From an uncultured Prevotella sp. (GTDB taxonomy: Bacteria; Bacteroidota; Bacteroidia; Bacteroidales; Bacteroidaceae), in assembly GCA_900316015.1 (NCBI GenBank), contig ONBG01000006.1, positions 1-64,000 of the forward strand: a stretch of DNA of 64,000 nucleotides, written 5' to 3'. The translations under genes were made by a program, and so were the position numbers. The notes under the pieces were generated by a model. That model ran no database searches. It had not been told where the DNA came from and saw only the letters and a program-made list of their open reading frames with translations. Each line of letters begins with the position of its first letter. Positions within the stretch are counted from its first letter, which is position 1. Of this stretch, positions 9,701 to 16,617 are shown piece by piece.

Positions 9701-10142
9701 TAGAAGAATTCTTAACCGTCGCCCCAATGATAGGCTCGCCTTTTTCATCGACTACTCTTCCGGTGATTTTCACCTTGTTACCTGTAACAGAAGAATTTGA
9801 CTTTTGTTGGGTAGTGGGACGCTGGGCTGTTTTCTTCTTGACAGCGATCGTGGTACCGCTAATGACATATTCCACGTCCTCACCTTGTAAAATCTGTGCA
9901 ACTACATCTGAAACTGGGGCATTATGAGCAGATATATTGACACGACGTTTTAGGTTCTTAATGGTATTAGCATCGAAAACGAAGGAATATCCCGTTTGTT
10001 TCTTCAGCTGGGCCATGGCCAACTTGACTGTTATATTTTTGGCTGTCATCGTCACTCGCCTGACCTGCGCCATGGCTGAGAAGCAGAAAGCGAACAGACA
10101 AGTGGCCAACACAATGGATTTTATGTTAAATTGACTCATCAT
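6711..10142 (-). CDS. SusC/RagA TonB-dependent transporter with N-terminal STN domain
   Basis: An 1143-residue outer-membrane transporter. Order: signal peptide (1 to about 26), STN secretin/TonB domain (about 38-97, VKLAMAQLKKQTGYSFVF), carboxypeptidase-regulatory-like beta domain (about 124-205), plug (from DEVVVVGFG) and a large barrel ending in CSFGFNLTL. The STN domain is the part that contacts a FecR anti-sigma factor, which matches the fecR and ECF sigma genes immediately upstream. The transporter would thus both import the glycan and signal its presence. Base composition changes sharply near 9700, inside the regulatory-like domain: the STN-coding end is near 47% GC in hand-counted lines, the rest about 17-35%. 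This suggests a mosaic gene. Confidence 0.95.
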   Translation of the reverse strand: MMSQFNIKSIVLATCLFAFCFSAMAQVRRVTMTAKNITVKLAMAQLKKQTGYSFVFDANTIKNLKRRVNISAHNAPVSDVVAQILQGEDVEYVISGTTIAVKKKTAQRPTTQQKSNSSVTGNKVKITGRVVDEKGEPIIGATVKNSSNTGTVTDIDGYFTLSVTENSNISVSYIGYKDIDIKSANNMNIVLKSDTEDLDEVVVVGFGVQKKADLTGAVSSVKMKDILGDRSVATTGALLEGVIPGLQVTSSSGEPGVGFNYNIRGTTSINGGSPLILVDNVPFSGPLNLINPDDIESVTVLKDAASASIYGARSAFGVILITTKGANKEQKMTLTYSNNFTFSIPSSLPQKASPLETVQAYSDAGYVTYYSGQTVDTWLALLNNYQMHPSEYPDGFSFDNGVRYQLARTNVIKDFLSETGFQQNHNAAISGGSKKSSYRISLGYTGSDGIMTTNMDSYKRYNAKGFINAEITKWLTVQMDLSFYKSDKGMPSNANYSNAVWAPSYTPLGMIDVNGEKLYSGTVGNLTRLGGQNKVGITDTRLFTKFMSSPIKGLLLNFEFTHDNLNQTITNYSKRVLYANSSKFTEEYNLDASVYSQARSTTNYTAINTYGSYSKNFINHHLKLMLGYNQESSHYDYLSATTSHMINDDMPSISQSTGEQKAYDGVTEYTVQGFFGRFNYDYADKYLFEANGRYDASSKFPKHHRWGFFPSFSIGWRVSEESFMKSMQNTISNLKLRASIGSVGNQNISPYQFVPGMSSYKSTWLNNNTQPITLNRPGLVSGNFTWETVDTYNVGIDLGLLNNRLNLNVDWYTRYTRDMLTSGSQLPATLGTSAPLQNVADLKSYGFELELGWQDRIGKVRYNIGFNLYDYKAKIIKFKNNVAGVIRTSSNNTYVEGQRIGEIWGYVTDRFYTIDDFVEGSLDSNYKNGILKERIPHVEGVNPNPGDILYKDLDGNGIINSGNETINDPGDRKVIGNNSLRFQYGIRGGLSWNNISFSFLINGVGKCDKWLANDLIFPYYYEFGTIYSHQLNYWTTDRMNAKYPRLYETGYRNNNYAANIRCQTKYLTNGAYMRIKNLTLSYSLPHKFLGNLGVEDLRIYVSAENPFTFDHMPKGLDPTVTNTSSGLGYPVMSSCSFGFNLTL

Positions 10143-10255
10143 AAGTTGTTAATTTGTAAATAACGAATTGAATTAGGTTATTAAGGGCGTATTTTTCATA
10201 AATTTGTACGTCCTATTCAAAAGACCTGTTAGGGATTCTTTGAATTGTGTCAAGG

Positions 10256-10277
10256 GGAAGATATGGGGGTATCTTCC
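10256..10277 (+). terminator. Hairpin plus T tract in the fecR-susC gap
   Basis: GGAAGATA (10256-10263) pairs with TATCTTCC (10270-10277) around a G-rich loop and is followed on the plus strand by a T-rich run. No plus-strand gene precedes it, so it may act on antisense transcription. On the minus strand it forms a stem in the transcript between fecR and susC. The rest of this 214-base gap should hold the ECF-dependent susC promoter, which I cannot delimit. Confidence 0.4.
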
Positions 10278-10356
10278 TCTTTTTTATTGATCTGGCGGTT
10301 TCTTTTTCTTCATTTCTTCAGGTTTAAGTTAATAATCATTGAACTGATCTGTGTTC

Positions 10357-11403
10357 TCAATACATGACATATTTGCCTTTGACATATTTATATTTGATCT
10401 GCCCTGTATTCGACATCGACTGGAGGATCTTGCCTAACGTGTCTTCCTTGCGGTTGAAAAAGCCGTAGAAGCGAACGTGGTTGAGGCGTTGGCTTACCTC
10501 AATCCTAACCCCATAGCTCCGTGAGAGTATCTTCGCAATTTCCGGTATACTCATGTCCTCAAAGTAAAGGTCGTTCATTTCTGTCCTGTCTTCTGCGCCA
10601 AGAACATTGCGATAGAACTTCATTTCACCAGTTCTCTTATCCATCGTCATGCGATCACCTGATTGAAGAATATACCCTCCTTGACGAGAGAGACGATTAT
10701 CCAGCCCTGCCTTCCCAGCGAATAGGTCGACACGCGCCACATCATCGTCCTGATAACTACACACGTCGAATTCCGTCCCTAAATCGCTGACAACTAATTC
10801 GGGTGTGTATACCTTGAACGGCATTTCCTTCTGGTGCTTCACCTTGAAGTATCCTTCACCTTGTAAGAAGACGTTCCTGTCCGTGATCCCATAGCCTTGG
10901 GAATAACGAAGGATTGAACCACTATTCAACTTGACTTCCGTACTGTCCGGCAAGATAAGGTTTAACTGTGAACCATCGGGTGCTTCCATGGCAATCGCAG
11001 AGAATTTCGACTCCACATGGGTGGTAATCACGTGATAACTAATCCAAGGAATGAGGATCACGAGGAAGATTGCCGCAGCAACCACAACCTTCATCCACAG
11101 GGGTATTGAACGTGATGAAGACTCTTCCACCTGGTCCTTCCCTGACTCTGTTTCTTCATCCCCTATGCGATGAAGGAAGCGTTGAAATGCATCATCGACA
11201 TCAACATGATGAGGGTTTACCTCCATTTCCATGGCAAACAGCGACCGAACACGATTGTAAACATCATCACGGTTCGCTTCTGAAGCATCCGTCCAATGCC
11301 TCAACGCGGTTAAATCGCTTTCCGTGATATTTCCATCCAACATGGCGACAATCCAACTGTCTATGTCATGAATATCTTTGTCCATACTCATAGATAACAA
11401 CAC
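10357..11403 (-). CDS. FecR-family anti-sigma factor
   Basis: A 348-residue inner-membrane regulator. A cytoplasmic N-terminal part of about 100 residues, which binds the sigma factor, is followed by one membrane segment (VVVAAAIFLVILIPWISY, about 105-122) and a periplasmic FecR domain (LNLILPDSTEVKLNSGSIL, GEGYFKVKH, VVSDLGTEFDV). The C-terminal part (SIPEIAKILSRSYGVRIEV) is an STN-interacting region. It would relay binding at the SusC STN domain to the ECF sigma factor encoded upstream. The first ATG is at 11403, but starts at 11391 or 11385 (MDKDIHDIDSW) fit family N termini better. Co-directional with the sigma gene, 56 bases downstream of its stop. Confidence 0.92.
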   Translation of the reverse strand: MLLSMSMDKDIHDIDSWIVAMLDGNITESDLTALRHWTDASEANRDDVYNRVRSLFAMEMEVNPHHVDVDDAFQRFLHRIGDEETESGKDQVEESSSRSIPLWMKVVVAAAIFLVILIPWISYHVITTHVESKFSAIAMEAPDGSQLNLILPDSTEVKLNSGSILRYSQGYGITDRNVFLQGEGYFKVKHQKEMPFKVYTPELVVSDLGTEFDVCSYQDDDVARVDLFAGKAGLDNRLSRQGGYILQSGDRMTMDKRTGEMKFYRNVLGAEDRTEMNDLYFEDMSIPEIAKILSRSYGVRIEVSQRLNHVRFYGFFNRKEDTLGKILQSMSNTGQIKYKYVKGKYVMY

Positions 11404-11459
11404 ATTTTATAAAAGAAGGTATAAAAAAATCTCGATTTTTTGATGTAAGCTATCAAAAA

Positions 11460-12044
11460 TCAACTGATCCCTTGGGTGAACAACAGCAAGATGACTAACT
11501 CTCCCAAGGTATCCGACAATATTTGCAAGGCTTTTTTCATATGATATTTGACGGTCGGCACTGACACTCCACATTCTTGTGCGATCTCATCATACTTTTT
11601 ATTCTCATGGCGACTCAACAGAAAGATCTTCTTGGTCAGCTCGGGCATGCTGTCAACAGTATCACTGACTCTCTGTTCCATCTCTTGGACCATCAATTGT
11701 TCTAAGGGATGCGTGCTGTCAAAGAGTGAAGAGAAATACCAACCGATATTTTCTGCCGTGATCGAAACGGAATGTTGACCGTTCCGATAGCTTGTAGAGC
11801 GTAAGACATTCAGGCTACGGCGATGCACAGCAACCGCGAGGTATTTCTTCAGTGAGTCCGTCTCAATGTCTTGCCGGTGATGCCAAATATAAATCATGAC
11901 ATCATCCGTCACCTCTTCGGCTAACTCGATGTTTCCCAAAAGGTGTATGGCTATATAGCATAAGGGCTTATAATATTTTTGATAAAGGCTGTTGAACGCC
12001 TTCATCTCGCCATTCTTTATTCCTATAAGCAAAGGATCCGTCAT
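11460..12044 (-). CDS. ECF sigma-70 factor of the PUL (FecI-like)
   Basis: A 194-residue ECF sigma factor with only regions 2 and 4. Region 2 spans MKAFNSLYQKYYKPLCYIA to AEEVTDDVMIYIWHHRQ and binds core polymerase and the -10 element. Region 4 contains the helix-turn-helix YDEIAQECGVSVPTVKYHM, which reads the -35 element. The pairing with FecR and an STN-bearing SusC is the standard trans-envelope circuit for glycan loci in Bacteroidetes; the expected target is the susC promoter in 10143-10356. The hydrophobic C terminus (LVILLLFTQGIS) is frequent in this family. Its own canonical housekeeping promoter lies upstream at 12089-12120. Confidence 0.93.
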   Translation of the reverse strand: MTDPLLIGIKNGEMKAFNSLYQKYYKPLCYIAIHLLGNIELAEEVTDDVMIYIWHHRQDIETDSLKKYLAVAVHRRSLNVLRSTSYRNGQHSVSITAENIGWYFSSLFDSTHPLEQLMVQEMEQRVSDTVDSMPELTKKIFLLSRHENKKYDEIAQECGVSVPTVKYHMKKALQILSDTLGELVILLLFTQGIS

Positions 12045-12088
12045 TGACCTTAAACCGTTGATTGATTGAACTCGTTAAAATGACGATG

Positions 12089-12120
12089 CAAAAATAATAA
12101 ATCCATAGCCGATAAGCAAA
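12089..12120 (-). promoter_or_regulatory. Housekeeping promoter of the ECF sigma gene
   Basis: Read on the minus strand, TTTG (12117-12120) and TAttTTTG (12089-12096) are separated by 20 bases, matching the Bacteroidetes -33/-7 consensus. The ATG at 12044 gives a leader of roughly 38 bases. Confidence 0.7.
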
Positions 12121-12233
12121 TTTATCTTGGGTTATTTCATGGAATAACGTTACTTCCAACCTTGCTATACGGTTTGCTGTATCTTCCCATAGGCTATGCG
12201 ATAGCTCGGACGTAAAATTAATACATGTTTTAT

Positions 12234-12264
12234 TTTGTACTTCTTATGATTTGATGTATCTTTG
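12234..12264 (+). promoter_or_regulatory. Promoter of the GH5 gene
   Basis: TTTG (12234-12237), 19 bases, then TAtcTTTG (12257-12264) is an exact -33/-7 arrangement. The predicted leader of about 87 bases contains a 10-base palindrome CCTGATCAGG at 12331-12340 of unknown role. Confidence 0.72.
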
Positions 12265-12357
12265 CAAAATCTGGCTTAGGCAATAAGCACAGACCACATC
12301 AGGGGTCGGATGTGTCTTGTCCTGATCAGGTATCATGATAAATATAAGAATTACGTT

Positions 12358-13323
12358 ATGAAGAGAATCTTAGTTATTTTGGCATGGATCGCATTGTTCC
12401 TTCCGGCCAATGCAATGGATCCCGTTAAGAAATGGGGGCAGTTGCAGGTCATTGGCAACCAGCTCTGTAGTGAGAATGGCAGTCCCGTAGTGTTGCGCGG
12501 CGTAAGCTTGGGATGGCACAACCTCTGGCCACGTTTTTATAATCGGCAGGTTGTTTCATGGTTGAAGAACGATTGGAACGCCACTGTGGTCCGCGCTGCC
12601 ATGGGCATTCTGATTGAGGACAACTATCTTGACAACCCCCAGTTTGCCCTCAAATGCATGAAGCCTGTTATCGAATCTGCCATCTCTAACGGCATCTATG
12701 TCATCATCGACTGGCATTCCCATAAGTTGTGCACGCCACAAGCTGTGGAGTTCTTTGGAGCCATGGCGCACCAATATGGCAAGCATCCCAACATCATCTA
12801 TGAAATCTACAACGAACCCGTAAACGACTCATGGGAATCCCTGAAGGCATATGCTACACAGGTGATCAAGGAAATCCGCAAGTATGACAAGAAGAATATC
12901 GTCCTCGTGGGATGCCCGCATTGGGACCAGGATATCGACCTCGTAGCCAAGAGTCCGCTGAAAGGATTCAAGAATATCATGTACACCGTGCATTTTTATG
13001 CCGCCACGCATAAGGACGAACTGCGCAACAAGGTGGTGGATGCCATCCATCAGGGCATCCCAGTGTTCATTTCTGAGAGTGGGGCAACCGAAGCATCGGG
13101 TGACGGGAAGATTGATTACTCCGAATGGCAGAAATGGATCGACATGGAGGAAGCCAACCGAATCAGTTGGATCATGTGGTCGATCTCCGACAAGAATGAA
13201 TCCTGTTCCATGTTACTCCCCAGGGCTTCATCCCGAGGGGGATGGCAAGAGGATGTCATCAAGCCGTATGGTCGAAAAACGCGTGAATACTTGCGGCAGT
13301 TGAATACGGTCTACAACGAATAA
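12358..13323 (+). CDS. Secreted GH5 endo-glucanase-like enzyme
   Basis: A 321-residue glycoside hydrolase family 5 enzyme, a (beta/alpha)8 retaining endo-glycanase most similar in its motifs to endo-beta-1,4-glucanases. A signal peptide (MKRILVILAWIALFLPANA) precedes the catalytic domain. Visible motifs are VVLRGVSLGWHN, IIDWHSH, the acid/base Glu153 in YEIYNEP, and the nucleophile Glu240 in PVFISESGA. The length is that of a stand-alone catalytic domain with no carbohydrate-binding module. I chose the ATG at 12358 because it starts the signal peptide; an in-frame ATG at 12310 would add 16 residues in front of it. It is transcribed divergently from the ECF sigma gene and appears monocistronic. 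Exact polysaccharide substrate is inferred. Confidence 0.92.
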   Translation: MKRILVILAWIALFLPANAMDPVKKWGQLQVIGNQLCSENGSPVVLRGVSLGWHNLWPRFYNRQVVSWLKNDWNATVVRAAMGILIEDNYLDNPQFALKCMKPVIESAISNGIYVIIDWHSHKLCTPQAVEFFGAMAHQYGKHPNIIYEIYNEPVNDSWESLKAYATQVIKEIRKYDKKNIVLVGCPHWDQDIDLVAKSPLKGFKNIMYTVHFYAATHKDELRNKVVDAIHQGIPVFISESGATEASGDGKIDYSEWQKWIDMEEANRISWIMWSISDKNESCSMLLPRASSRGGWQEDVIKPYGRKTREYLRQLNTVYNE

Positions 13324-13353
13324 CAGGGCTTCAGGAGCGACGTTGCAGGAGAT

Positions 13354-13493
13354 AACCTTTCGCCTTGCAAAAGAGAACCTTTCAGGCGACGATAGATAAC
13401 CTTTTGCAAGGCGGGAGATGACCTTTTGAAAAAAGGATGTAACCCTTTGAAAAAGAGGAAATAACCCTTTGAAAAGAGGGGCTCATCCTTGTC
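13354..13493. repeat. 22-bp degenerate tandem repeat, about six to seven units
   Basis: Units beginning with AACCTTT or AACCCTTTG start at about 13354, 13376, 13398, 13420, 13441, 13463 and, more degenerate, 13485. The spacing is 22 bases with one 21-base step. The later units contain CCTTTTGAAAAAAGG-type sequences that are nearly self-complementary, so each unit could form a small hairpin. The array fills the gap between the convergent stops of the GH5 gene and the FMN enzyme gene. There are no unique spacers, so it is not a CRISPR array. Confidence 0.8.
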
Positions 13494-13515
13494 CTCGCGA
13501 GATCAGGTCTCGTGA

Positions 13516-14472
13516 TCAGATCTGTCCGACATGAAGCACGGACGGATCAAAGGACCGGGTGTCTTTCACGCAAGTATAGAGCATCAGTTCCGTGAGCTGA
13601 TGGTGCATCTCCGTGATCTTCTTCACCACTCCGTCCTGGCCTTCCTGCAAGAGAGGTTTCAGGATCGAGCGACCGGGAGCCACGGCATCCGCGCCCATTG
13701 CCAAGGCTTTATAGGCATCATAGCCAGAATCGATATGGCAATCGCAGAAGACTGCCATTCCACTTCCTTTCAAGGCACCCTTGATGCTGGGAAGCATCGC
13801 TACCGGTGGCATGCCAAATGGTATGCGCCCATGATGGTGGGAGACGAGGACGGCACTACATCCCGCTTCCTGGCATTTCAAGGCATCCTGAACAGACAGT
13901 ACCCCTTTTGCCACAAAGGGGACATGGGCTGCAGCCACATACCGCCGAAGGTCATCCAACAAGATGGGACCCAAAGCAAAGCCATCTGGGGAATCATACT
14001 GCCCATCCTTACCAGGCACATGGTCGATATCAATGCCCACGGCAACAGCCCCATGCTTTTCGGCAAATTCGATCTGCTCCAAGATTCTGTCATGGTCGGC
14101 AAAAGGCTTGATAATCCTCACTGTTGCAGCGCCCACAGCCGCGATATCCGCATATTCCTCGTCAGGTTCCATCCCCACGAAGTTCAATAGGTTGAGCTGC
14201 CGAGCCGCCTCTGCATACTCCTGCATCGGCTTACGGCCGTCTTTCATCACCTTATTCAAATGAGAAAAGGCAGGCATCATCAACGGACTGGCAAAGTGAT
14301 GCCCGAAGATTTCCGTCCGAAGATCAGGCATAACCGCATCGATTGTCCGCATTTCCACTAAGATATGGTCGAGATATTGCCGTGTATGCACATTCGCATC
14401 ATCTGCCCGACCGCTTGTCACCGGTATCATCCCTTTTGGACCGGGCCATGTATTGTTATTTTGATTGTCCAT
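13516..14472 (-). CDS. FMN-dependent alpha-hydroxy-acid dehydrogenase-like protein
   Basis: A 318-residue TIM-barrel flavoprotein of the lactate/glycolate oxidase superfamily, which oxidises alpha-hydroxy acids with FMN. Supporting segments are the N-terminal RTEIFGHHFASPLMMPAF, the central PFVAKGVLSVQDALKCQEAG (lysine that contacts FMN), VLVSHHHGR, and the C-terminal phosphate-binding KALAMGADAVAPGRSIL. In characterised enzymes the catalytic histidine lies in SNHGGRQ-like sequence; here it is SHHHGR, so substrate choice may differ. The start at 14472 (MDNQNNNTWPG) is preferred over the upstream in-frame ATG at 14505. It lies head to tail downstream of the sigma gene, 83 bases away. Substrate unknown. 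Confidence 0.78.
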   Translation of the reverse strand: MDNQNNNTWPGPKGMIPVTSGRADDANVHTRQYLDHILVEMRTIDAVMPDLRTEIFGHHFASPLMMPAFSHLNKVMKDGRKPMQEYAEAARQLNLLNFVGMEPDEEYADIAAVGAATVRIIKPFADHDRILEQIEFAEKHGAVAVGIDIDHVPGKDGQYDSPDGFALGPILLDDLRRYVAAAHVPFVAKGVLSVQDALKCQEAGCSAVLVSHHHGRIPFGMPPVAMLPSIKGALKGSGMAVFCDCHIDSGYDAYKALAMGADAVAPGRSILKPLLQEGQDGVVKKITEMHHQLTELMLYTCVKDTRSFDPSVLHVGQI

Positions 14473-14555
14473 GATTTCCATTCTTGATTGTATCTTCATT
14501 ATCAAATTGAAAGAAATAGCCGACCGCCATGATCGTACCCAAGAAACGATAGAGG

Positions 14556-15251
14556 CTATCGATGGGAATACTGTCGGATCCGTCGCAGGGCACGATCGCG
14601 GATCTGCCGTACACGTTCACGCTTCAATCCTAATTCGTGACCAGCCTCTTCCATGGTCTGTTTTTCGCAACCAATGCCTAAGACCAGGCGAAGCACATCC
14701 TGCTCACGGTCAGGCAACATGCCCAAAAGAGCTTTCACGCGACTCAGTTCCAGGTCTGTGTTCAACTGTGCGTCGGTCTGTGGCGCGTCCGGGTCTTTCA
14801 AGACATGCAACAGGCTGATATTGTTCTGGCTTCCTTCTGGGATCGGAGCATCGATAGACTTCACGGCCGTCTCTCCATGTTCCCCGTTCCGGTCGACGCG
14901 GAGCTTAGGAACCATCCCCTGCTGACGGGCGATCGCCTCTTCCATCGCACTGCGAATGTAGGTAGCAGCGAAGTTAACGAAGCGGATAGGATGCTCTCCG
15001 TCATATTTCTGAGCAGCCTTGAGCATGCCCATATTTCCTTTCGCCACTAAGTCCTCAAAGTCAACGCCTCGGTTCCGATACTGCCGGGCAAGGGCGATCA
15101 CGAACTTCAGGTTGGCACTCACCAACCGATCTACAGCCCTGGCATCACCCTGTTGGATACGCCTGCCTAACTCACGCTCTTCCTGATCGGAGAGTTGCTG
15201 CTGTCCAGCGATCTCTTTTAGGTATGATTCAAATATATTCTTTTTCTCCAT
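14556..15251 (-). CDS. Short sigma-70 family factor (group 2/3-like)
   Basis: A 231-residue sigma factor. It has a region 1.2-like start (FESYLKEIAGQQQLSDQEE), region 2 (LVSANLKFVIALARQYRNRG, FEDLVAKGNMGMLKAAQKYD, RFVNFAATYIRSAMEEAI), a shortened region 3, and region 4 with the helix-turn-helix EEAGHELGLKRERVRQIRDRALRRIR. It lacks region 1.1 and is shorter than the usual Bacteroidales primary sigma, so I read it as an alternative factor rather than RpoD. The DLVAKGNMGM segment departs from the common DLIQEGNIGL. No anti-sigma gene is adjacent. A minus-strand TAacTTTG box lies 26 bases upstream of the ATG. Confidence 0.88.
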   Translation of the reverse strand: MEKKNIFESYLKEIAGQQQLSDQEERELGRRIQQGDARAVDRLVSANLKFVIALARQYRNRGVDFEDLVAKGNMGMLKAAQKYDGEHPIRFVNFAATYIRSAMEEAIARQQGMVPKLRVDRNGEHGETAVKSIDAPIPEGSQNNISLLHVLKDPDAPQTDAQLNTDLELSRVKALLGMLPDREQDVLRLVLGIGCEKQTMEEAGHELGLKRERVRQIRDRALRRIRQYSHR

Positions 15252-15276
15252 AGTTTATTTTCTTCTCTTCTTTCCG

Positions 15277-15284
15277 CAAAGTTA
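15277..15284 (-). promoter_or_regulatory. -7 element of the short sigma-70 gene
   Basis: TAacTTTG on the minus strand, 26 bases from the ATG at 15251. No TTTG is seen at the -33 position. Confidence 0.45.
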
Positions 15285-15353
15285 CAACTATTTTCCGGTA
15301 ATCTACCCACCGATCATGCAAAAGATCGTGAAAAACAAAATGCAACAGATAAA

Positions 15354-15385
15354 TTTCCCTATGAGCGGAATATTTCGTACCTTTG
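15354..15385 (+). promoter_or_regulatory. Promoter of the penicillin-binding protein gene, abutting the ATG
   Basis: TTTC (15354-15357), 20 bases, TAccTTTG (15378-15385). The ATG at 15391 starts only 5 bases after the box, so the transcript would begin at or just inside the start codon. Either the mRNA is essentially leaderless, or translation begins at the next Met codons (15439 or 15448). Confidence 0.55.
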
Positions 15386-15390
15386 CACGC

Positions 15391-16584
15391 ATGATTATAT
15401 TCAAGAAATTTCGATTGAGATCCTTTCGGTTCGCATGTGCCATGCTCCTGATGCTGTTGGTCTATCCTGTTCAGGGTCGTCGGTTACCGACAGACGGTCC
15501 TCTCACCATTGACACGACCCTTCAGCGCTTAGGAGAGCAACTGTTGAATAACAAGCAAGGTAGCATCATCGCCATCGAGCCCTCAACGGGCAAGATCCTT
15601 GCTCTTGTCAACCACGACCGTGTCTTTGATGATGCCAACCGTGCCATCTCCATGGAATATGCCCCAGGCTCCACGTTCAAGACTGCGCAAGCCTTGGTCC
15701 TATTATCTGAAGGGACCTTAACTCCCGAGCAGACCTATCCCTGCAACAAGGGATTCTGGCAAGGGAAGATCCACATTGGCTGTCATGTCCATCGCACCCC
15801 CTTGAACCTTGTCCAAGCCATCGGTCAGTCCTGCAACTCATATTTCTGCAAGGCTTTCCAGGAAGACATTGACAATCGGATCGTCTATCCAACGAAATTC
15901 CGGGCCATTAACAGATGGAATGCCTATATGGAGAGCCTGGGACTCGGCAAGCCCCTTGGCGTAGACCTGGAAGGAGAGGCAAGTGGCAGTATCCCCGACT
16001 CAGCATCCTTACAACGGCTCCATCGCGGTTCGTGGAATGGGACGACGATCATGTGGGTCGGCATGGGGCAAGGAGAGGTGACCACAACCCCCATCCAGCT
16101 ATGCAATCTCGCTGCGATCATCGCCAACCGCGGGTATTATATCATCCCACACATCCATGCTGGGACAAAAGAGATGCCCTTGGACAAGAAATATACAGAG
16201 AAACATCTTTCTTTAGTATCACCTGATGCCTACCCTATCGTCATCAAAGGCATGCGGGCAGCTGTCACGGAAGGCACCTGTGCCAGTATTAACACCCCGG
16301 CTTATCAGATCTGTGGGAAGACGGGAACGGCAGAAAACCATGGTAAGGACCATTCCATCTTCATGGGATTCGCGCCCATGGACCATCCCCGCATTGCCGT
16401 CAGCGTATACATCGAGAATGGAGGGTTTGGCGCTGACTTGGCCGCGCCCATCGCTTCGTTGATCATCGAGCAATACCTCAATGGCCATCTGTCAGCTCGA
16501 TCACGGCAGAAAGCCATCCGATGGGGAAACAAAACAGTAACTGTCACTCCCATCGAGAAGGCAGTTACCTTAGATGACCTATAG
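15391..16584 (+). CDS. Minimal penicillin-binding transpeptidase
   Basis: A 397-residue serine DD-transpeptidase that would cross-link peptidoglycan in the periplasm. From the start at 15391: a signal or membrane anchor to about residue 29, then a bare transpeptidase domain with Ser94-x-x-Lys97 (APGSTFKTAQ), Ser147-Cys-Asn149 and Lys310-Thr-Gly (CGKTGTAE). All three active-site motifs are present. It lacks the PBP dimerisation domain usual in PBP2/FtsI proteins (about 600-700 residues), so it is an unusually short class-B-like PBP. The gene is divergent from the sigma gene and convergent with the TPM operon. An in-frame ATG at 15316 lies upstream of the promoter box and is unlikely to be used. 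Confidence 0.85.
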   Translation: MIIFKKFRLRSFRFACAMLLMLLVYPVQGRRLPTDGPLTIDTTLQRLGEQLLNNKQGSIIAIEPSTGKILALVNHDRVFDDANRAISMEYAPGSTFKTAQALVLLSEGTLTPEQTYPCNKGFWQGKIHIGCHVHRTPLNLVQAIGQSCNSYFCKAFQEDIDNRIVYPTKFRAINRWNAYMESLGLGKPLGVDLEGEASGSIPDSASLQRLHRGSWNGTTIMWVGMGQGEVTTTPIQLCNLAAIIANRGYYIIPHIHAGTKEMPLDKKYTEKHLSLVSPDAYPIVIKGMRAAVTEGTCASINTPAYQICGKTGTAENHGKDHSIFMGFAPMDHPRIAVSVYIENGGFGADLAAPIASLIIEQYLNGHLSARSRQKAIRWGNKTVTVTPIEKAVTLDDL

Positions 16585-16617
16585 TCTTTCGATCTCAATC
16601 GATGATGCAGATGGGAC

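Noticed and set aside
13354..13493. CRISPR array
   Set aside because: Units are contiguous and degenerate, without unique spacers, and no cas gene is nearby.
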